Positions 44,866-53,988 of a DNA stretch of 53,988 bases are shown here, in pieces. The stretch's first letter is position 1; each line of letters opens with the position of its first letter. The translations under genes were made by a program, and so were the position numbers. The DNA comes from Hylemonella gracilis ATCC 19624 (GTDB lineage Bacteria > Pseudomonadota > Gammaproteobacteria > Burkholderiales > Burkholderiaceae_C): NCBI RefSeq assembly GCF_000211835.1, contig NZ_AEGR01000041.1, forward strand, positions 1 through 53,988. Direction: 5' to 3'. The notes beneath the pieces were generated by a model, which did not search any database, had not been told where the DNA came from, and saw nothing but the letters and a program-made list of their open reading frames with translations.

Positions 44866-45594
44866 ATGGCCTGGGCACGTGCGCTGCCAGCACGCTGGAT
44901 GGCGCGTTGGCCGGCCCTGCGCCATACACTGCTGCAAGTCCTGCGGGATCGGCGCTTCCATGTGGCCGTGGCGGTCGCGCTGGCGCACGCGGGCGCGATC
45001 TGGCTGGTCCACCAGGGCGGCTCCAAGCCCGGGTCGACGGAAACCTTGGTGAACGGCGAACTGATCAGCGAGATCGTTGCCCCCCCCACCCCCAACGTGG
45101 CGGCCCAGCCGCAGTCCGCGCCCAAGCCGCAACCCCGCCCCAACACCCCTGTTCCGCCCCAGCAGGTACCGCCGACGCCGGCGCTGCAAGAAACGCCGTC
45201 TCCACTGGTGCAAGAAACACCTCAGCCCACAACCCCGCAAACCGACGCGGCGCCAATCGAGACACCCGTGGTGGCGCAGCAGTCAGCGGCTCCGCCCCCG
45301 CCCCAGCGCACGCAACAACCCACGGTGGACGCGAGCTATCTGTACAACAAGCACCCCGCCTACCCGGACATCAGCCGGCGCATGAACGAGCAGGGCCAGG
45401 TCCTCGTGCGCGTGCTGGTCGGCACCAAGGGCGAGGTGCTGCGAGCGGAACTCGGCAAGTCCAGTGGTTACCCCCGGCTGGACCGCACCGCCGTGGCGGC
45501 CGTTCGTGGCTGGCGCTTCCTGCCGGGTCAGCGTGACGGCCAAGCTGAGGCCATGTGGTTCAACGTGCCGATCAATTTCGTGCTCGAGCAATAA
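44866..45594 (+). CDS. tonB: TonB energy-transducing protein
   Basis: Links the ExbB-ExbD proton-driven motor to outer-membrane receptors for iron chelates and vitamin B12. From 44866 the product is 242 residues: a basic N-terminus, one membrane anchor (FHVAVAVALAHAGAIWLVHQ), a long Pro/Gln-rich periplasmic spacer, and the C-terminal TonB domain with the YPDISRRMNEQGQVLVRVLVGTKGEV core and LDRTAVAAVRGWRFLP. Start is uncertain: the frame is open to 44680 (304 residues), but none of the ATGs has a good ribosome-binding site. It heads tonB-exbB-exbD. Confidence 0.9.
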   Translation: MAWARALPARWMARWPALRHTLLQVLRDRRFHVAVAVALAHAGAIWLVHQGGSKPGSTETLVNGELISEIVAPPTPNVAAQPQSAPKPQPRPNTPVPPQQVPPTPALQETPSPLVQETPQPTTPQTDAAPIETPVVAQQSAAPPPPQRTQQPTVDASYLYNKHPAYPDISRRMNEQGQVLVRVLVGTKGEVLRAELGKSSGYPRLDRTAVAAVRGWRFLPGQRDGQAEAMWFNVPINFVLEQ

Positions 45595-45633
45595 CGCTCG
45601 ACCGGTTCCCCATTTCATCTGGAGTTTTCGTTT

Positions 45634-46362
45634 ATGGATTCGCAATTCGGTCTGTCCCACGTCTGGTCCCAGGGCGACTGGATCACGCGCAGCGTGGCCC
45701 TGCTGCTGCTGGGCATGTCCATCGCATCGTGGGTGGTGATCGTGCTCAAGGCCCTGGACCTGATGCGCTGCCGCAAGCAAGCCGCGCTGACGGAGGATTT
45801 CTGGCGCAGCACTGACCTGGCCGAGGGCTTGAACCGCCTCAACCTGCCCAAGGACAGGCACCCGCAAGACAACTTCTTCCGCGCCCTGGCCGAGGAGGGC
45901 CGCGAGGCCGCGCTGCACCATCGCAACGCCAAGGCGCAGTTGCACGACAGCCTGGACGTGAGCGACTGGGTCACGCGCAGCCTGCGCAACAGCATCGACA
46001 ACGCGACGGCCAAGCTGCAAGGCGGACTGGCCGTGCTGGCCACCGTGGGCTCCACCTCGCCCTTCATCGGCCTCTTCGGCACAGTCTGGGGCATTTACCA
46101 CGCGCTGCTGTCCATCGGCGCCTCGGGCCAAGCCAGCATCGACCAGGTGGCCGGCCCCATCGGTGAGGCCCTCATCATGACGGCCTTCGGTCTGGCCGTG
46201 GCCATTCCCGCGGTGCTGGGCAACAACGCCCTGGTGCGCGGCAACAAGGCCGTGCTGGGTCAGCTCAACAGCTTCGCGCACGATCTGCATGCCTACTTCG
46301 TGACCGGAGCGCGCGTGCACAGCCACGCCAAGCAAAAGGTCGTCTCCATGAAGAAGGCCTGA
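45634..46362 (+). CDS. exbB: Biopolymer transporter ExbB (MotA/TolQ/ExbB channel)
   Basis: A 242-residue inner-membrane protein with three membrane segments: ITRSVALLLLGMSIASWVVIVL near the N-terminus, LAVLATVGSTSPFIGLFGTVWGIYHAL, and ALIMTAFGLAVAIPAVLGNNAL. The TxGLFGTV core is the family signature. Forms a pentamer around ExbD and harnesses proton motive force for TonB. A GGAG lies before the start, 40 bases after tonB. Confidence 0.96.
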   Translation: MDSQFGLSHVWSQGDWITRSVALLLLGMSIASWVVIVLKALDLMRCRKQAALTEDFWRSTDLAEGLNRLNLPKDRHPQDNFFRALAEEGREAALHHRNAKAQLHDSLDVSDWVTRSLRNSIDNATAKLQGGLAVLATVGSTSPFIGLFGTVWGIYHALLSIGASGQASIDQVAGPIGEALIMTAFGLAVAIPAVLGNNALVRGNKAVLGQLNSFAHDLHAYFVTGARVHSHAKQKVVSMKKA

Positions 46363-46400
46363 GCGTGGCCCTCGCACCCCGCATCTGAACGGTCAGCACC

Positions 46401-46811
46401 ATGTCCTTTTCAAGCTCCAACGACAGCGACGAGGTGATGGGCGAGATCAACATGACGCCCCTGGTGGACGTCATGCTGGTGCTGCTCATCGTCTTCATCA
46501 TCACCGTGCCGGTGATGAACCACTCCATCCAGGTCAGCCTGCCGCAGGCCAGCAGCCAGCGCGAGGAGATCAAGCCCGAGACCCTGCGCCTGGCCGTGGA
46601 CGCCGCCGGTGAGTACAACCTCAACGGCAGCCCCATCACCGCCGCTGAACTGCCCAGCGTGCTTCAGGCCGAGGCCAAGCGCGATCCCGTGCCCGACCTG
46701 CACATCAGCGGCGACAAGGCGGTGCGCTACGAGCACGTGGCCAAAGCCATGGCCATCGCCCAGCAAGCGGGGCTGAAAAAAATCGGCTTCGTGACCGAAC
46801 CGGTCAAGTAA
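46401..46811 (+). CDS. exbD: Biopolymer transporter ExbD
   Basis: A 136-residue protein with a short cytoplasmic tail, one membrane segment (PLVDVMLVLLIVFIITVPVMN) holding the proton-conducting aspartate (LVDVM), and a periplasmic domain. The INMTPLVDVMLVLLIVFI pattern is diagnostic of ExbD/TolR. The neighbouring tonB and exbB decide ExbD over TolR. Starts 38 bases after exbB. Confidence 0.96.
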   Translation: MSFSSSNDSDEVMGEINMTPLVDVMLVLLIVFIITVPVMNHSIQVSLPQASSQREEIKPETLRLAVDAAGEYNLNGSPITAAELPSVLQAEAKRDPVPDLHISGDKAVRYEHVAKAMAIAQQAGLKKIGFVTEPVK

Positions 46812-46849
46812 AGACAGGCGCGGGCGGTTTGGGTAGCCGGCCTGGGCGA

Positions 46850-48043
46850 TCAGGCCCCGCCATACAACCAGGATTGGTCCATCAGCCGCGCACCCAGCAA
46901 GCGCAGCCCCGCGTCACGCGCCCAGGCCGCAGGGCCGCTGAGGTGGTAGATGCGCCCATTGCGGGCAGCGCGTGTCTGCACTTGCGCATTGCGTTGCCAG
47001 CGGTTGAGCGCGTAGCGCTGCAGCAGCACGGGTGTGTCGATCAGGTTGCCAAGCTCGCGCGCTTGGCCCACCAAGCGTCCTAGTTGGTCAGCATCTTCGA
47101 TGGCCATGCCCGCGCCCTGGGCCAGGTAAGGGCGCATGGGGTGGGCCGCGTCGCCCAGCAGAGCCACGCGGCCTTGCGCCATCTGGGCCGCTTCCCGCAC
47201 GGGCGGGCGGTCGTTCAAGGCCCACAAGCGCCAGGACGGCACCGCCGCCACCAGATCGCGCAAGGGCGCGCAGGCCTCGGCCAAGCAAGCCCGCAGGTCC
47301 TCGGCGTTCGCCGCATGGTCCCACTGCGCGGGGTCCGCGGGCGCGGGTCCTTCGACGAGGGCCACGACATTGAGCCACTCGCCCCCACGCACCGGGTAAG
47401 CCACCACATGCAAGCCTGCCCCCAGCCACACCGTCACGCAGGGGCTGCGCAGCTTGGCCGGCAACTCGGCCTGCCGCACCAAGGCGCGGTAGGCCAGATG
47501 ACCCGTGGGGCGTGGCGGTCCATCGCCCAGCAACTGGGCGCGCACCCGGCTCCAGAGGCCATCGGCACCGATGAGCAAATCGCCCTCCACCTCCAGCCCG
47601 TCCTCGAAGCGCACGCGCACCGCCTGCGCCGAAGCTTCGTAGGCCTCCAGCGCGCGGCCGGTGTGAAGCCACAGGCTGTCGGCCTGTTCGCGCCGAAGCG
47701 CCTGAAGCAACAATTGGTGCAGATCAGCGCGGTGGATGGTGAAGTAAGGCGCGCCGTAGCGTTGTGCAAAGTCCGCCAACGGCAGGCTGGCCAGCAAGGT
47801 GCCGTCCGCCGCGCGCCGCGCCTCCACGCGATCCGGGCGCGCCACCACTTCGGCCAGATCCGTTTTCAGCCCCCATGCGTGCAAGACACGCACCACGTTC
47901 GGGCCGAGTTGGATGCCGGCGCCGACCTCGCTGAACTCTCGCGTGCGCTCGTACAGACGCACACGGCAGCCAGCGCGGCGGCAGGCCAGCGCGGCGGCCA
48001 ATCCGCCGATGCCGCCGCCCGCGATCAGGACCTCAGGCAGCAT
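46850..48043 (-). CDS. FAD-dependent monooxygenase (aromatic-ring hydroxylase type)
   Basis: A 397-residue class A flavoprotein monooxygenase of the salicylate/3-hydroxybenzoate 6-hydroxylase group. The FAD motif EVLIAGGGIGGLAAALACRRAG opens the protein; the DG-type motif LLIGADGLWSRVR and the second FAD motif VALLGDAAHPMRPYLAQGAGMAIEDAD follow. Substrate is not readable; a hydroxybenzoate is likely from similarity, but ubiquinone-ring hydroxylation cannot be excluded. It is convergent with exbD and shares no operon with degradation genes in the window. Confidence 0.88.
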   Translation of the reverse strand: MLPEVLIAGGGIGGLAAALACRRAGCRVRLYERTREFSEVGAGIQLGPNVVRVLHAWGLKTDLAEVVARPDRVEARRAADGTLLASLPLADFAQRYGAPYFTIHRADLHQLLLQALRREQADSLWLHTGRALEAYEASAQAVRVRFEDGLEVEGDLLIGADGLWSRVRAQLLGDGPPRPTGHLAYRALVRQAELPAKLRSPCVTVWLGAGLHVVAYPVRGGEWLNVVALVEGPAPADPAQWDHAANAEDLRACLAEACAPLRDLVAAVPSWRLWALNDRPPVREAAQMAQGRVALLGDAAHPMRPYLAQGAGMAIEDADQLGRLVGQARELGNLIDTPVLLQRYALNRWQRNAQVQTRAARNGRIYHLSGPAAWARDAGLRLLGARLMDQSWLYGGA

Positions 48044-48088
48044 CGGTCGCTACCTGCCTGGCACAACTTGAGCCGCTGGCGCGGGGCT

Positions 48089-50467
48089 TCATTCGACCCG
48101 CGTGACGGCCGTGGGCTTGAAGCCCAGGTCTGCCGCCTTGCCCTTGCGGCCCCGCGCGGCCTTGGCGTTGTTGAGGCTGCGGATTTCCAGCGTCTCGTCG
48201 CGCTCCTTGCCGCCCCGGCCCAGGCCTTCGATGCGCACACTGCGCGTGTAGGCCGCCGCGCCGGCCAGTTGGTCCTTGGGTTCCAGATCGATCAGCATCA
48301 GGCCGCGACCGCCGCTGGGCATGGGCTTGAGTTCACCGATCTGGAAGCTCAGGATGCGCCCGCCCGTGGACACGCAGACCACGTGGCTGGCCGGGCTGTG
48401 CAAACCGCCCTCGGCCGCGCTCGCGACCACTCCCGTGGCGGGGTTGGGCGCGTGCGCCATCGAGGGACGGCAGACGGTGTCGGGCGTGCCGTCGCTGCCG
48501 CAGTTGATGAAGGCCTTGCCGCCCTTTTGCCGCGACACCATGTGCTCCACCTGGGCCAGGAAACCGTAGCCCCCCGAGGTGGACAGCAGCAGCCAGGCCG
48601 AGGCCGGACCCGCGTAGTAATGGACCAATTGCGTTCCGGCTTCCAACTCGACCATCGTCGTCAAGGGCTGGCCATCGCCGCGCGCACCTGGCAAAGCCGA
48701 GACGGGCACGGAATAGACGCGGCCATTGCTGCCGAAAGCCAGCATCACGTCCACCGTGCGGCATTCGAAGGTGCCGTACAGGCCGTCGCCCGCCTTGAAG
48801 GCGAAGCTGGCCGCGTCATGGCCGTGGCCCTGGCGGGCACGCACCCAGCCCTTTTGCGACACCACGACGGTGACCGGTTCGTCGATGACCTTCACTTCGG
48901 CCACGGCCTTCTTTTCGGCTTGGATCAGGGTGCGGCGCGCATCGCCAAAAGCCTTGGCGTCGGCCTCGATCTCCTTGACCATCAGCTTGCGCAGCGCGGC
49001 CGGACTGCCCAGGATGTCCTGGAGTTCTTTTTCCTTACCGCGCAGTTCAGCCAATTCCTGCTCGATCTTGATCGCTTCCAGCCGCGCCAACTGGCGCAGG
49101 CGGATTTCGAGGATGTCCTCGGCCTGACGGTCGCTCAGGCGGAAGCGCTTGATCAGCGCGGGCTTGGGCTCGTCCGAGTTGCGGATGATCTTGATGACCT
49201 CGTCCACGTTGAGCAGCACGGTCTGCCGCCCCTCGAGGATGTGGATGCGGTCCTGCACCTTGCCCAGGCGGTGCTGCGAGCGCCGCGCGATGGTCTGCCG
49301 GCGAAAGGCGATCCACTCCTCCAGCATCTGGCGCATGGACTTCTGCACCGGCTTGCCGTCCAAGCCCACCATGGTCAGGTTGATGGGCGCGGAAGTTTCC
49401 AGGCTGGTGTGAGCCAGCAGCGTGGTGATCAGTTCGTTCTGGTCGATCTTGCTGGTCTTGGGCTCGCAGACCAGGCGCACCGGCGCGTCCTTGCTGGACT
49501 CGTCGCGCACACCGTCCAGCACGGACAGCAGCGTGGACTTGAGTTGCGTCTGCTCCTGGGTGACGGTCTTCTTGCCCGCCTTGACCTTGGGGTTGGAGAG
49601 TTCCTCGATTTCCTCCAGCACCTTCTGCGTGCTCACGCCCGGCGGCAGTTCGGTCACGACCAATTGCCACTGGCCGCGCGCCAGTTCCTCGATCTTCCAG
49701 CGCGCGCGGACTTTCAGCGAACCGCGTCCGGTGCGGTAGGCCTCGGCAATGTCGGCCTCGGCGCTGATGATCTGCCCGCCGCCCGGGTAATCCGGCCCCG
49801 GCAGCAGCTCGAACAGTTCCTCGTCCTTGAGCTTGGGGGTCTTGATCAGGGCCACGCAGGCCGCGGCCACTTCGCTGATGTTGTGGCTGGGGATCTCGGT
49901 CGCCAAGCCCACGGCGATGCCGCTCGCGCCGTTGAGCAAGGTGAACGGCAGGCGCGCCGGCAACTGCTTGGGCTCCTCGGTGGAGCCGTCGTAGTTGGGC
50001 ATGAAGTCCACCGTGCCCTCGTCGATTTCGTCGAGCAGCAGGGAGGAAATCTTGGCCAGGCGCGCCTCGGTGTAGCGCATGGCGGCCGCGCCGTCACCGT
50101 CGCGGCTGCCGAAGTTGCCCTGACCGTCGATCAGCGGGTAGCGCTGCGCGAAGTCTTGCGCCATGCGCACCAGCGCGTCGTAGGCAGCCTGGTCGCCGTG
50201 CGGGTGGAAACGGCCCAGCACGTCACCGACCACGCGCGCACTCTTGACCGGTTTGGCGGCTGTGTTGCCGCTGTAGCCCAGGCCCATGCGCTCCATGGCG
50301 TAGAGGATGCGGCGCTGCACGGGTTTTTGCCCGTCGCTCACGTCGGGCAAGGCCCGGCCCTTGACGACGGACAGCGCGTACTCGAGGTAGGCGCGCTGGG
50401 CGTAGTTGGCGAGCCAGAGGCTGTCGCCCGTTTCGCCCTGGTTCAGATCGGTGGTTTCAGTGCTCAT
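48089..50467 (-). CDS. parC: DNA topoisomerase IV subunit A
   Basis: The DNA-cleaving subunit of topoisomerase IV, which decatenates daughter chromosomes. The 792 residues include the catalytic tyrosine in [10 protein letters not shown], the quinolone-target region [20 protein letters not shown] and a C-terminal beta-pinwheel. At the positions of E. coli Ser80 and Glu84 this protein has Gln and Asp. It starts 11 bases after parE, so parE-parC form an operon. It is ParC rather than GyrA by length, by linkage to parE, and by lacking a clear GyrA box. Confidence 0.95.
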   Translation of the reverse strand: MSTETTDLNQGETGDSLWLANYAQRAYLEYALSVVKGRALPDVSDGQKPVQRRILYAMERMGLGYSGNTAAKPVKSARVVGDVLGRFHPHGDQAAYDALVRMAQDFAQRYPLIDGQGNFGSRDGDGAAAMRYTEARLAKISSLLLDEIDEGTVDFMPNYDGSTEEPKQLPARLPFTLLNGASGIAVGLATEIPSHNISEVAAACVALIKTPKLKDEELFELLPGPDYPGGGQIISAEADIAEAYRTGRGSLKVRARWKIEELARGQWQLVVTELPPGVSTQKVLEEIEELSNPKVKAGKKTVTQEQTQLKSTLLSVLDGVRDESSKDAPVRLVCEPKTSKIDQNELITTLLAHTSLETSAPINLTMVGLDGKPVQKSMRQMLEEWIAFRRQTIARRSQHRLGKVQDRIHILEGRQTVLLNVDEVIKIIRNSDEPKPALIKRFRLSDRQAEDILEIRLRQLARLEAIKIEQELAELRGKEKELQDILGSPAALRKLMVKEIEADAKAFGDARRTLIQAEKKAVAEVKVIDEPVTVVVSQKGWVRARQGHGHDAASFAFKAGDGLYGTFECRTVDVMLAFGSNGRVYSVPVSALPGARGDGQPLTTMVELEAGTQLVHYYAGPASAWLLLSTSGGYGFLAQVEHMVSRQKGGKAFINCGSDGTPDTVCRPSMAHAPNPATGVVASAAEGGLHSPASHVVCVSTGGRILSFQIGELKPMPSGGRGLMLIDLEPKDQLAGAAAYTRSVRIEGLGRGGKERDETLEIRSLNNAKAARGRKGKAADLGFKPTAVTRVE

Positions 50468-50478
50468 GTTGGTTCAAC

Positions 50479-52461
50479 TCACACGTCGATTTCGACGGAA
50501 TCCCCATGCAACTCCATCAGCTCACGGCGCGCGGCGGCTTCGCCCTTGCCCATGAGCTTGGTGATTTCGCCCTCGGTCTGGCGTGTGTCGTAGCCGCCGA
50601 GTTGCACTTGCAGCAGGCGGCGCGTGTCTGGGTTGAGCGTGGTTTCCCAAAGCTGCTCGGCGTTCATTTCACCCAGGCCCTTGAAGCGGCTGATCTGGCA
50701 GCGTTCCTTGGCCACGCCTTCCTTGGCGGTCTTGTCGAGGATGGCGGTCAGTTCCCCTTCGTCCAGGGCATAGGCTTTGCTGGCAGGCTTTTTGCCGCGC
50801 GCGGGCACATCCACGCGGAACAGCGGCGGGCGCGCCACGTAGACATGGCCGGTCTCGATCAGCTTGGGGAAGTGGCGGAAGAAGAGCGTGAGCAGCAGCA
50901 CCTGGATGTGCGAGCCGTCCACGTCCGCGTCGGAGAGGATGCAGATCTTGCCGTAGCGCAGGCCGCTCAGGTCGGGCTCATCGTTCGGGCCGTGCGGGTC
51001 CACGCCGATGGCGACCGAGATGTCGTGGATTTCGGTGTTGGCGAAGAGGCGGTCGCGCTCGACCTCCCAGGTGTTGAGCACCTTGCCGCGCAGGGGCAGG
51101 ATGGCCTGGCTTTCCTTGTCGCGGCCCATCTTCGCGCTGCCACCCGCGCTGTCGCCCTCGACGAGGAAGAGTTCGTTGTGCGCGAGGTCCTTGCTTTCGC
51201 AGTCGGTCAGCTTGCCCGGCAGCACGGCCACGCCGCTGCCCTTTTTCTTCTCCACCTTCTGGCCCGCGCGCTGGCGGGTTTGGGCGGCGCGGATGGCCAA
51301 CTCGGCCAGCTTCTTGCCGTACTCGACGTGCTGGTTGAGCCAGAGCTCCAGCGCGGGACGCACGAAGCTGGACACGAGCCGCACGGCGTCGCGTGAATTC
51401 AGGCGTTCCTTGATCTGGCCCTGGAACTGCGGGTCCAACACCTTGGCGGACAGCACGTAGCTGGCGCGCGCGAACACATCCTCGGGCAGCAGCTTCACGC
51501 CCTTGGGCAGCAGGGAGTGCAGGTCGATGAAGCTCTTGACCGCGTTGAAGAGGCCATCGCGCAGTCCGCTGTCGTGCGTGCCGCCCGCGCTGGTCGGGAT
51601 CAGGTTGACGTAGCTCTCGCGCACGGGCGCGCCGTCCTCCGTGAAGGCCACGGCCCAGGCCGCGCCCTCGCCCTCGGCGAAACTGTCGTTGTCCACGGCG
51701 TACCCCTCGCCCTCGAACAGCGGGATCACCGGGTCGGCCGTGAGCGTTTGCATCAGGTAGTCGCGCAGGCCGCCTTTGTAGAGCCAAGTCTGGGTGTCGG
51801 AGGCCTTGCCATCCTTGCCCTTCTCCACCGTCAGCGTGACGGTGACGCCGGGCATCAGCACGGCCTTGCTGCGCAGCAGGTGTGTGAGTTCGCCCATGGG
51901 CAAGGCGGCGGACTCGAAGTACTTGGCGTCGGGCCAGACGCGCACCGTGGTGCCGGACTTGCGGTCCTCGCTTTTCTGGGCACGGGCGCGCAATTTTTCC
52001 TCGACCGCGCCGCCAGCGAAGGCCATGGTGGCGACCTGCCCTTCGCGGTAACTCATCACCTCCAGCCGCTTGGCCAGGGCGTTGGTCACGGACACGCCCA
52101 CGCCGTGCAGACCGCCGGAGAAGCTGTAGGCCCCGCCCGAGCCCTTGTCGAATTTGCCGCCCGCGTGCAAGCGCGTGTAGACGATCTCGATGACCGGCAC
52201 CTTCTCTTCCGGATGCAAACCATGCGGGATGCCGCGCCCGTCATCCTCCACGCTGACCGAGCCGTCCGCGTGCAGGATGACGGCGATGCGTTTGCCGTGA
52301 CCGGCCAAGGCTTCGTCGGCCGCGTTGTCCAGCACTTCCTGGATGATGTGCAGCGGGTTGTCGGTTCGGGTGTACATGCCCGGCCGCTGCTGCACCGGCT
52401 CCAGCCCTTTGAGGACGCGGATGGAACCTTCGGAATATTCAGGGGTAGGTTTGGTCGCCAT
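50479..52461 (-). CDS. parE: DNA topoisomerase IV subunit B
   Basis: The ATPase subunit of topoisomerase IV. The 660 residues contain the GHKL ATP-binding motifs EVLDNAADEALAG, EDDGRGIP and SGGLHGVGVSVTNAL, the TOPRIM motifs EGDSAGGSAKMGRD and LSDADVDGSHIQ, and the C-terminal RFKGLGEMNAEQLWETTLNP. Length around 630-660 matches ParE and not the longer GyrB. It precedes parC with an 11-base gap. Confidence 0.97.
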   Translation of the reverse strand: MATKPTPEYSEGSIRVLKGLEPVQQRPGMYTRTDNPLHIIQEVLDNAADEALAGHGKRIAVILHADGSVSVEDDGRGIPHGLHPEEKVPVIEIVYTRLHAGGKFDKGSGGAYSFSGGLHGVGVSVTNALAKRLEVMSYREGQVATMAFAGGAVEEKLRARAQKSEDRKSGTTVRVWPDAKYFESAALPMGELTHLLRSKAVLMPGVTVTLTVEKGKDGKASDTQTWLYKGGLRDYLMQTLTADPVIPLFEGEGYAVDNDSFAEGEGAAWAVAFTEDGAPVRESYVNLIPTSAGGTHDSGLRDGLFNAVKSFIDLHSLLPKGVKLLPEDVFARASYVLSAKVLDPQFQGQIKERLNSRDAVRLVSSFVRPALELWLNQHVEYGKKLAELAIRAAQTRQRAGQKVEKKKGSGVAVLPGKLTDCESKDLAHNELFLVEGDSAGGSAKMGRDKESQAILPLRGKVLNTWEVERDRLFANTEIHDISVAIGVDPHGPNDEPDLSGLRYGKICILSDADVDGSHIQVLLLTLFFRHFPKLIETGHVYVARPPLFRVDVPARGKKPASKAYALDEGELTAILDKTAKEGVAKERCQISRFKGLGEMNAEQLWETTLNPDTRRLLQVQLGGYDTRQTEGEITKLMGKGEAAARRELMELHGDSVEIDV

Positions 52462-52699
52462 GGGCTTGCTCGCTTTTTCGGCGCGATTGTAGTGGCAGGA
52501 CGCACATCAACTGGATGCACATCCAGCCGCGCCCCTCGCTGATGACGCGCTTTACGGCGTGTTTGATGCGGCCTCGCGTCCCGCGGGTCGCGTGCGTGGC
52601 GACGCACTTGCGGCAAAAACGCTACAGTGCCAGGCGAGACAGCGCTGCCAGCGTGAGCGCACCGGATACATCAAGCACACAACAGGTTAGATCACCGCC

Positions 52700-53935
52700 A
52701 TGAACTCCGCCTCCATCGTCCCTCCCAAGCCCCTCACCCTCGCGCAGGTCCTGATCTGCGGTGGTGCCATCGTCACGCTGTCCATGGGCATCCGCCACGG
52801 CTTCGGTCTTTGGCTGCAGCCCGTCACCCAAGCCCAGGGATGGACGCGGGAGACTTTTGCCTTCGCCATTGCCATCCAGAACCTGGCGTGGGGCGTGGCG
52901 GGCATCTTCTCGGGCATGCTGGCCGACCGCTTTGGCGCGCTCAAGGTCATCCTCGTGGGCGGCCTGCTCTACGCGCTGGGCCTGGCGGGCATGGCCCACG
53001 CGAGCACGCCGCTGCTGTTCGCGCTGTCGTCTGGCGTGCTGATCGGCATGGCCCAGGCCGGCACCACCTACGCCGTGATCTATGGCGTGATCGGCCGCAA
53101 CATCCCGCCCGAAAAACGCTCCTGGGCCATGGGCATCACGGCGGCGGCGGGCTCCTTCGGGCAGTTCTTCATGGTGCCGGTGGAAGGCATCTTCATCGCC
53201 AGCTTCGGTTGGCAGCAGGCCCTGGTGCTGCTGGCCATGGTGGTCTTGCTCATCGTGCCGCTGGGGCTGCTGCTGCGTGAGCCGGGCTTCGCCAAGGGCG
53301 CGCCGCCGAAGCGCGAACAGACTATCGTGCAGGCCCTGCGTGAAGCCTTCGGCTACCCGAGCTTTGTGATGCTGATGGCCGGGTACTTCGTCTGCGGTTT
53401 CCAGGTGGTCTTCATCGGCGTGCACCTGCCCAGTTACCTCAAGGACCATGGCCTGCAACCGCAGGTCGCCAGCTACGCGCTGGCCCTGGTCGGTTTGTTC
53501 AACATCTTCGGCACCTACACAGCGGGGCAACTGGGCCAGAAGCTGGCCAAGAAAAACATCCTGGCCTTCATCTATTTTGGCCGTTCGATCGCCATCATCG
53601 CCTTCCTGCTGGCGCCGCTGACACCCACCAGCGTCTACCTGTTCGCGGCGGTCATGGGCGTGCTGTGGCTGTCCACCGTGCCGCCGACCAACGCGGCCAT
53701 CGCGCAGATCTTCGGGGTGGCGCACCTGTCCATGCTCAGCGGCTTCGTCTTCTTCAGCCACCAGATCGGCAGCTTCCTTGGCGTCTGGCTGGGGGGCTAC
53801 CTCTATGACAAGACCGGCAGCTATGACGTGGTCTGGTACATCTCGATTGCGCTGGGGGTCTTCGCGGCGCTGATCAACCTGCCGGTGCGCGAGGCCGCCA
53901 TCCAGCGCCACGCCCCGACCGCGCAAGGGGTCTGA
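52700..53935 (+). CDS. MFS transporter (monocarboxylate/oxalate-formate type)
   Basis: A 411-residue inner-membrane permease with 12 predicted membrane helices and the MFS loop signature ADRFGALKVILVGGLLYALG after helix 2. Similar proteins (OxlT/MCT-like, YbfB-like) export or take up small organic acids. The long cytoplasmic loop after helix 6 holds GFAKGAPPKREQTIVQALREAFGY. Start 52700 gives MNSASIVPPKPLTLAQV, with no strong ribosome-binding site. It is divergent from parE across 238 bases; the next gene begins one base after its stop. Substrate unknown. Confidence 0.88.
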   Translation: MNSASIVPPKPLTLAQVLICGGAIVTLSMGIRHGFGLWLQPVTQAQGWTRETFAFAIAIQNLAWGVAGIFSGMLADRFGALKVILVGGLLYALGLAGMAHASTPLLFALSSGVLIGMAQAGTTYAVIYGVIGRNIPPEKRSWAMGITAAAGSFGQFFMVPVEGIFIASFGWQQALVLLAMVVLLIVPLGLLLREPGFAKGAPPKREQTIVQALREAFGYPSFVMLMAGYFVCGFQVVFIGVHLPSYLKDHGLQPQVASYALALVGLFNIFGTYTAGQLGQKLAKKNILAFIYFGRSIAIIAFLLAPLTPTSVYLFAAVMGVLWLSTVPPTNAAIAQIFGVAHLSMLSGFVFFSHQIGSFLGVWLGGYLYDKTGSYDVVWYISIALGVFAALINLPVREAAIQRHAPTAQGV

Positions 53936-53936
53936 C

Positions 53937-53988
53937 ATGACGCGCCTGCAACGCCTGCTGTCCTGGACCGCCGCACTCGCGGCGGCGG
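53937..53988 (+). CDS. Start of a gene cut by the window edge, probably an exported protein
   Basis: An ATG starts one base after the MFS stop, and 17 codons are visible: a basic N-terminus (MTRLQRLL) then a hydrophobic alanine-rich run, typical of the beginning of a signal peptide. Tight spacing suggests an operon with the transporter. The product cannot be identified from this fragment. Confidence 0.5.
   Translation, partial: MTRLQRLLSWTAALAAA

Noticed and set aside
47084-50593. A 1169-codon plus-strand frame across the monooxygenase, parC and the end of parE
   Set aside because: It is antisense to three strong genes and its translation is low-complexity His/Gln/Arg/Gly, an artefact of codon bias.

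Overview
This window comes from a high-GC betaproteobacterium, most likely order Burkholderiales, family Comamonadaceae. The support is gene order (rpsF-priB-rpsR-rplI-dnaB; alaA-hom-thrC-moeA-moaD; DUF3579/argD-argF; ppsA/ppsR), a proteasome-like Anbu protease, and protein sequences that read like that family. I would not name a genus from sequence reading alone. It is chromosomal and mostly housekeeping. I see no rRNA, CRISPR array, insertion sequence, phage or integrase. Two tRNAs are present (Arg-TCT, Pro-GGG).

Layout. 0-10 kb: a stand-alone gcvH, then the most unusual block: an Anbu-type proteasome-like protease, an acyl-CoA synthetase, an alpha-E protein and a circularly permuted ATP-grasp protein (all minus), divergent from a 1157-residue transglutaminase-DUF2126 protein. 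These families are known to co-occur and have been proposed to make and process a peptide-like product, but the product is unknown. 10-18 kb: rpsT, DUF3579, argD-argF, a cysteine-cluster protein, two tRNAs, an HDOD protein, a ketopantoate-reductase-like protein, an AT-rich gap, and a SWIB-domain protein with an H1-like lysine/alanine tail convergent with a histone-deacetylase-family enzyme. 18-31 kb: clpB with a sigma-32-type promoter, a PQQ-type sugar dehydrogenase, the molybdopterin genes (moaE; moaD-moeA-mobB) split by a dihydrodipicolinate-synthase-family gene, then thrC, hom and alaA.

31-44 kb: a Mth938-like protein, bcp, phoH (preceded by a terminator-like hairpin and an in-frame upstream ORF), dnaB and the S6/PriB/S18/L9 operon, a DUF4212 plus sodium:solute symporter pair, a TPR/membrane pair, and ppsA divergent from its regulator ppsR. 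44-54 kb: tonB-exbB-exbD behind a strong promoter with an imperfect Fur-like dyad, an FAD monooxygenase, parE-parC, an MFS transporter, and the first 17 codons of a probably exported protein cut by the window edge.

The best leads are the Anbu/ATP-grasp/transglutaminase cluster with its inserted acyl-CoA synthetase, the 33-codon in-frame insertion in moaE that looks like a domesticated intergenic repeat, the phoH leader, and the H1-like/SWIB protein beside an HDAC-family enzyme. Coordinates of starts are my choices from ribosome-binding sites and family N-termini. Functions are family-based and no database search was run.
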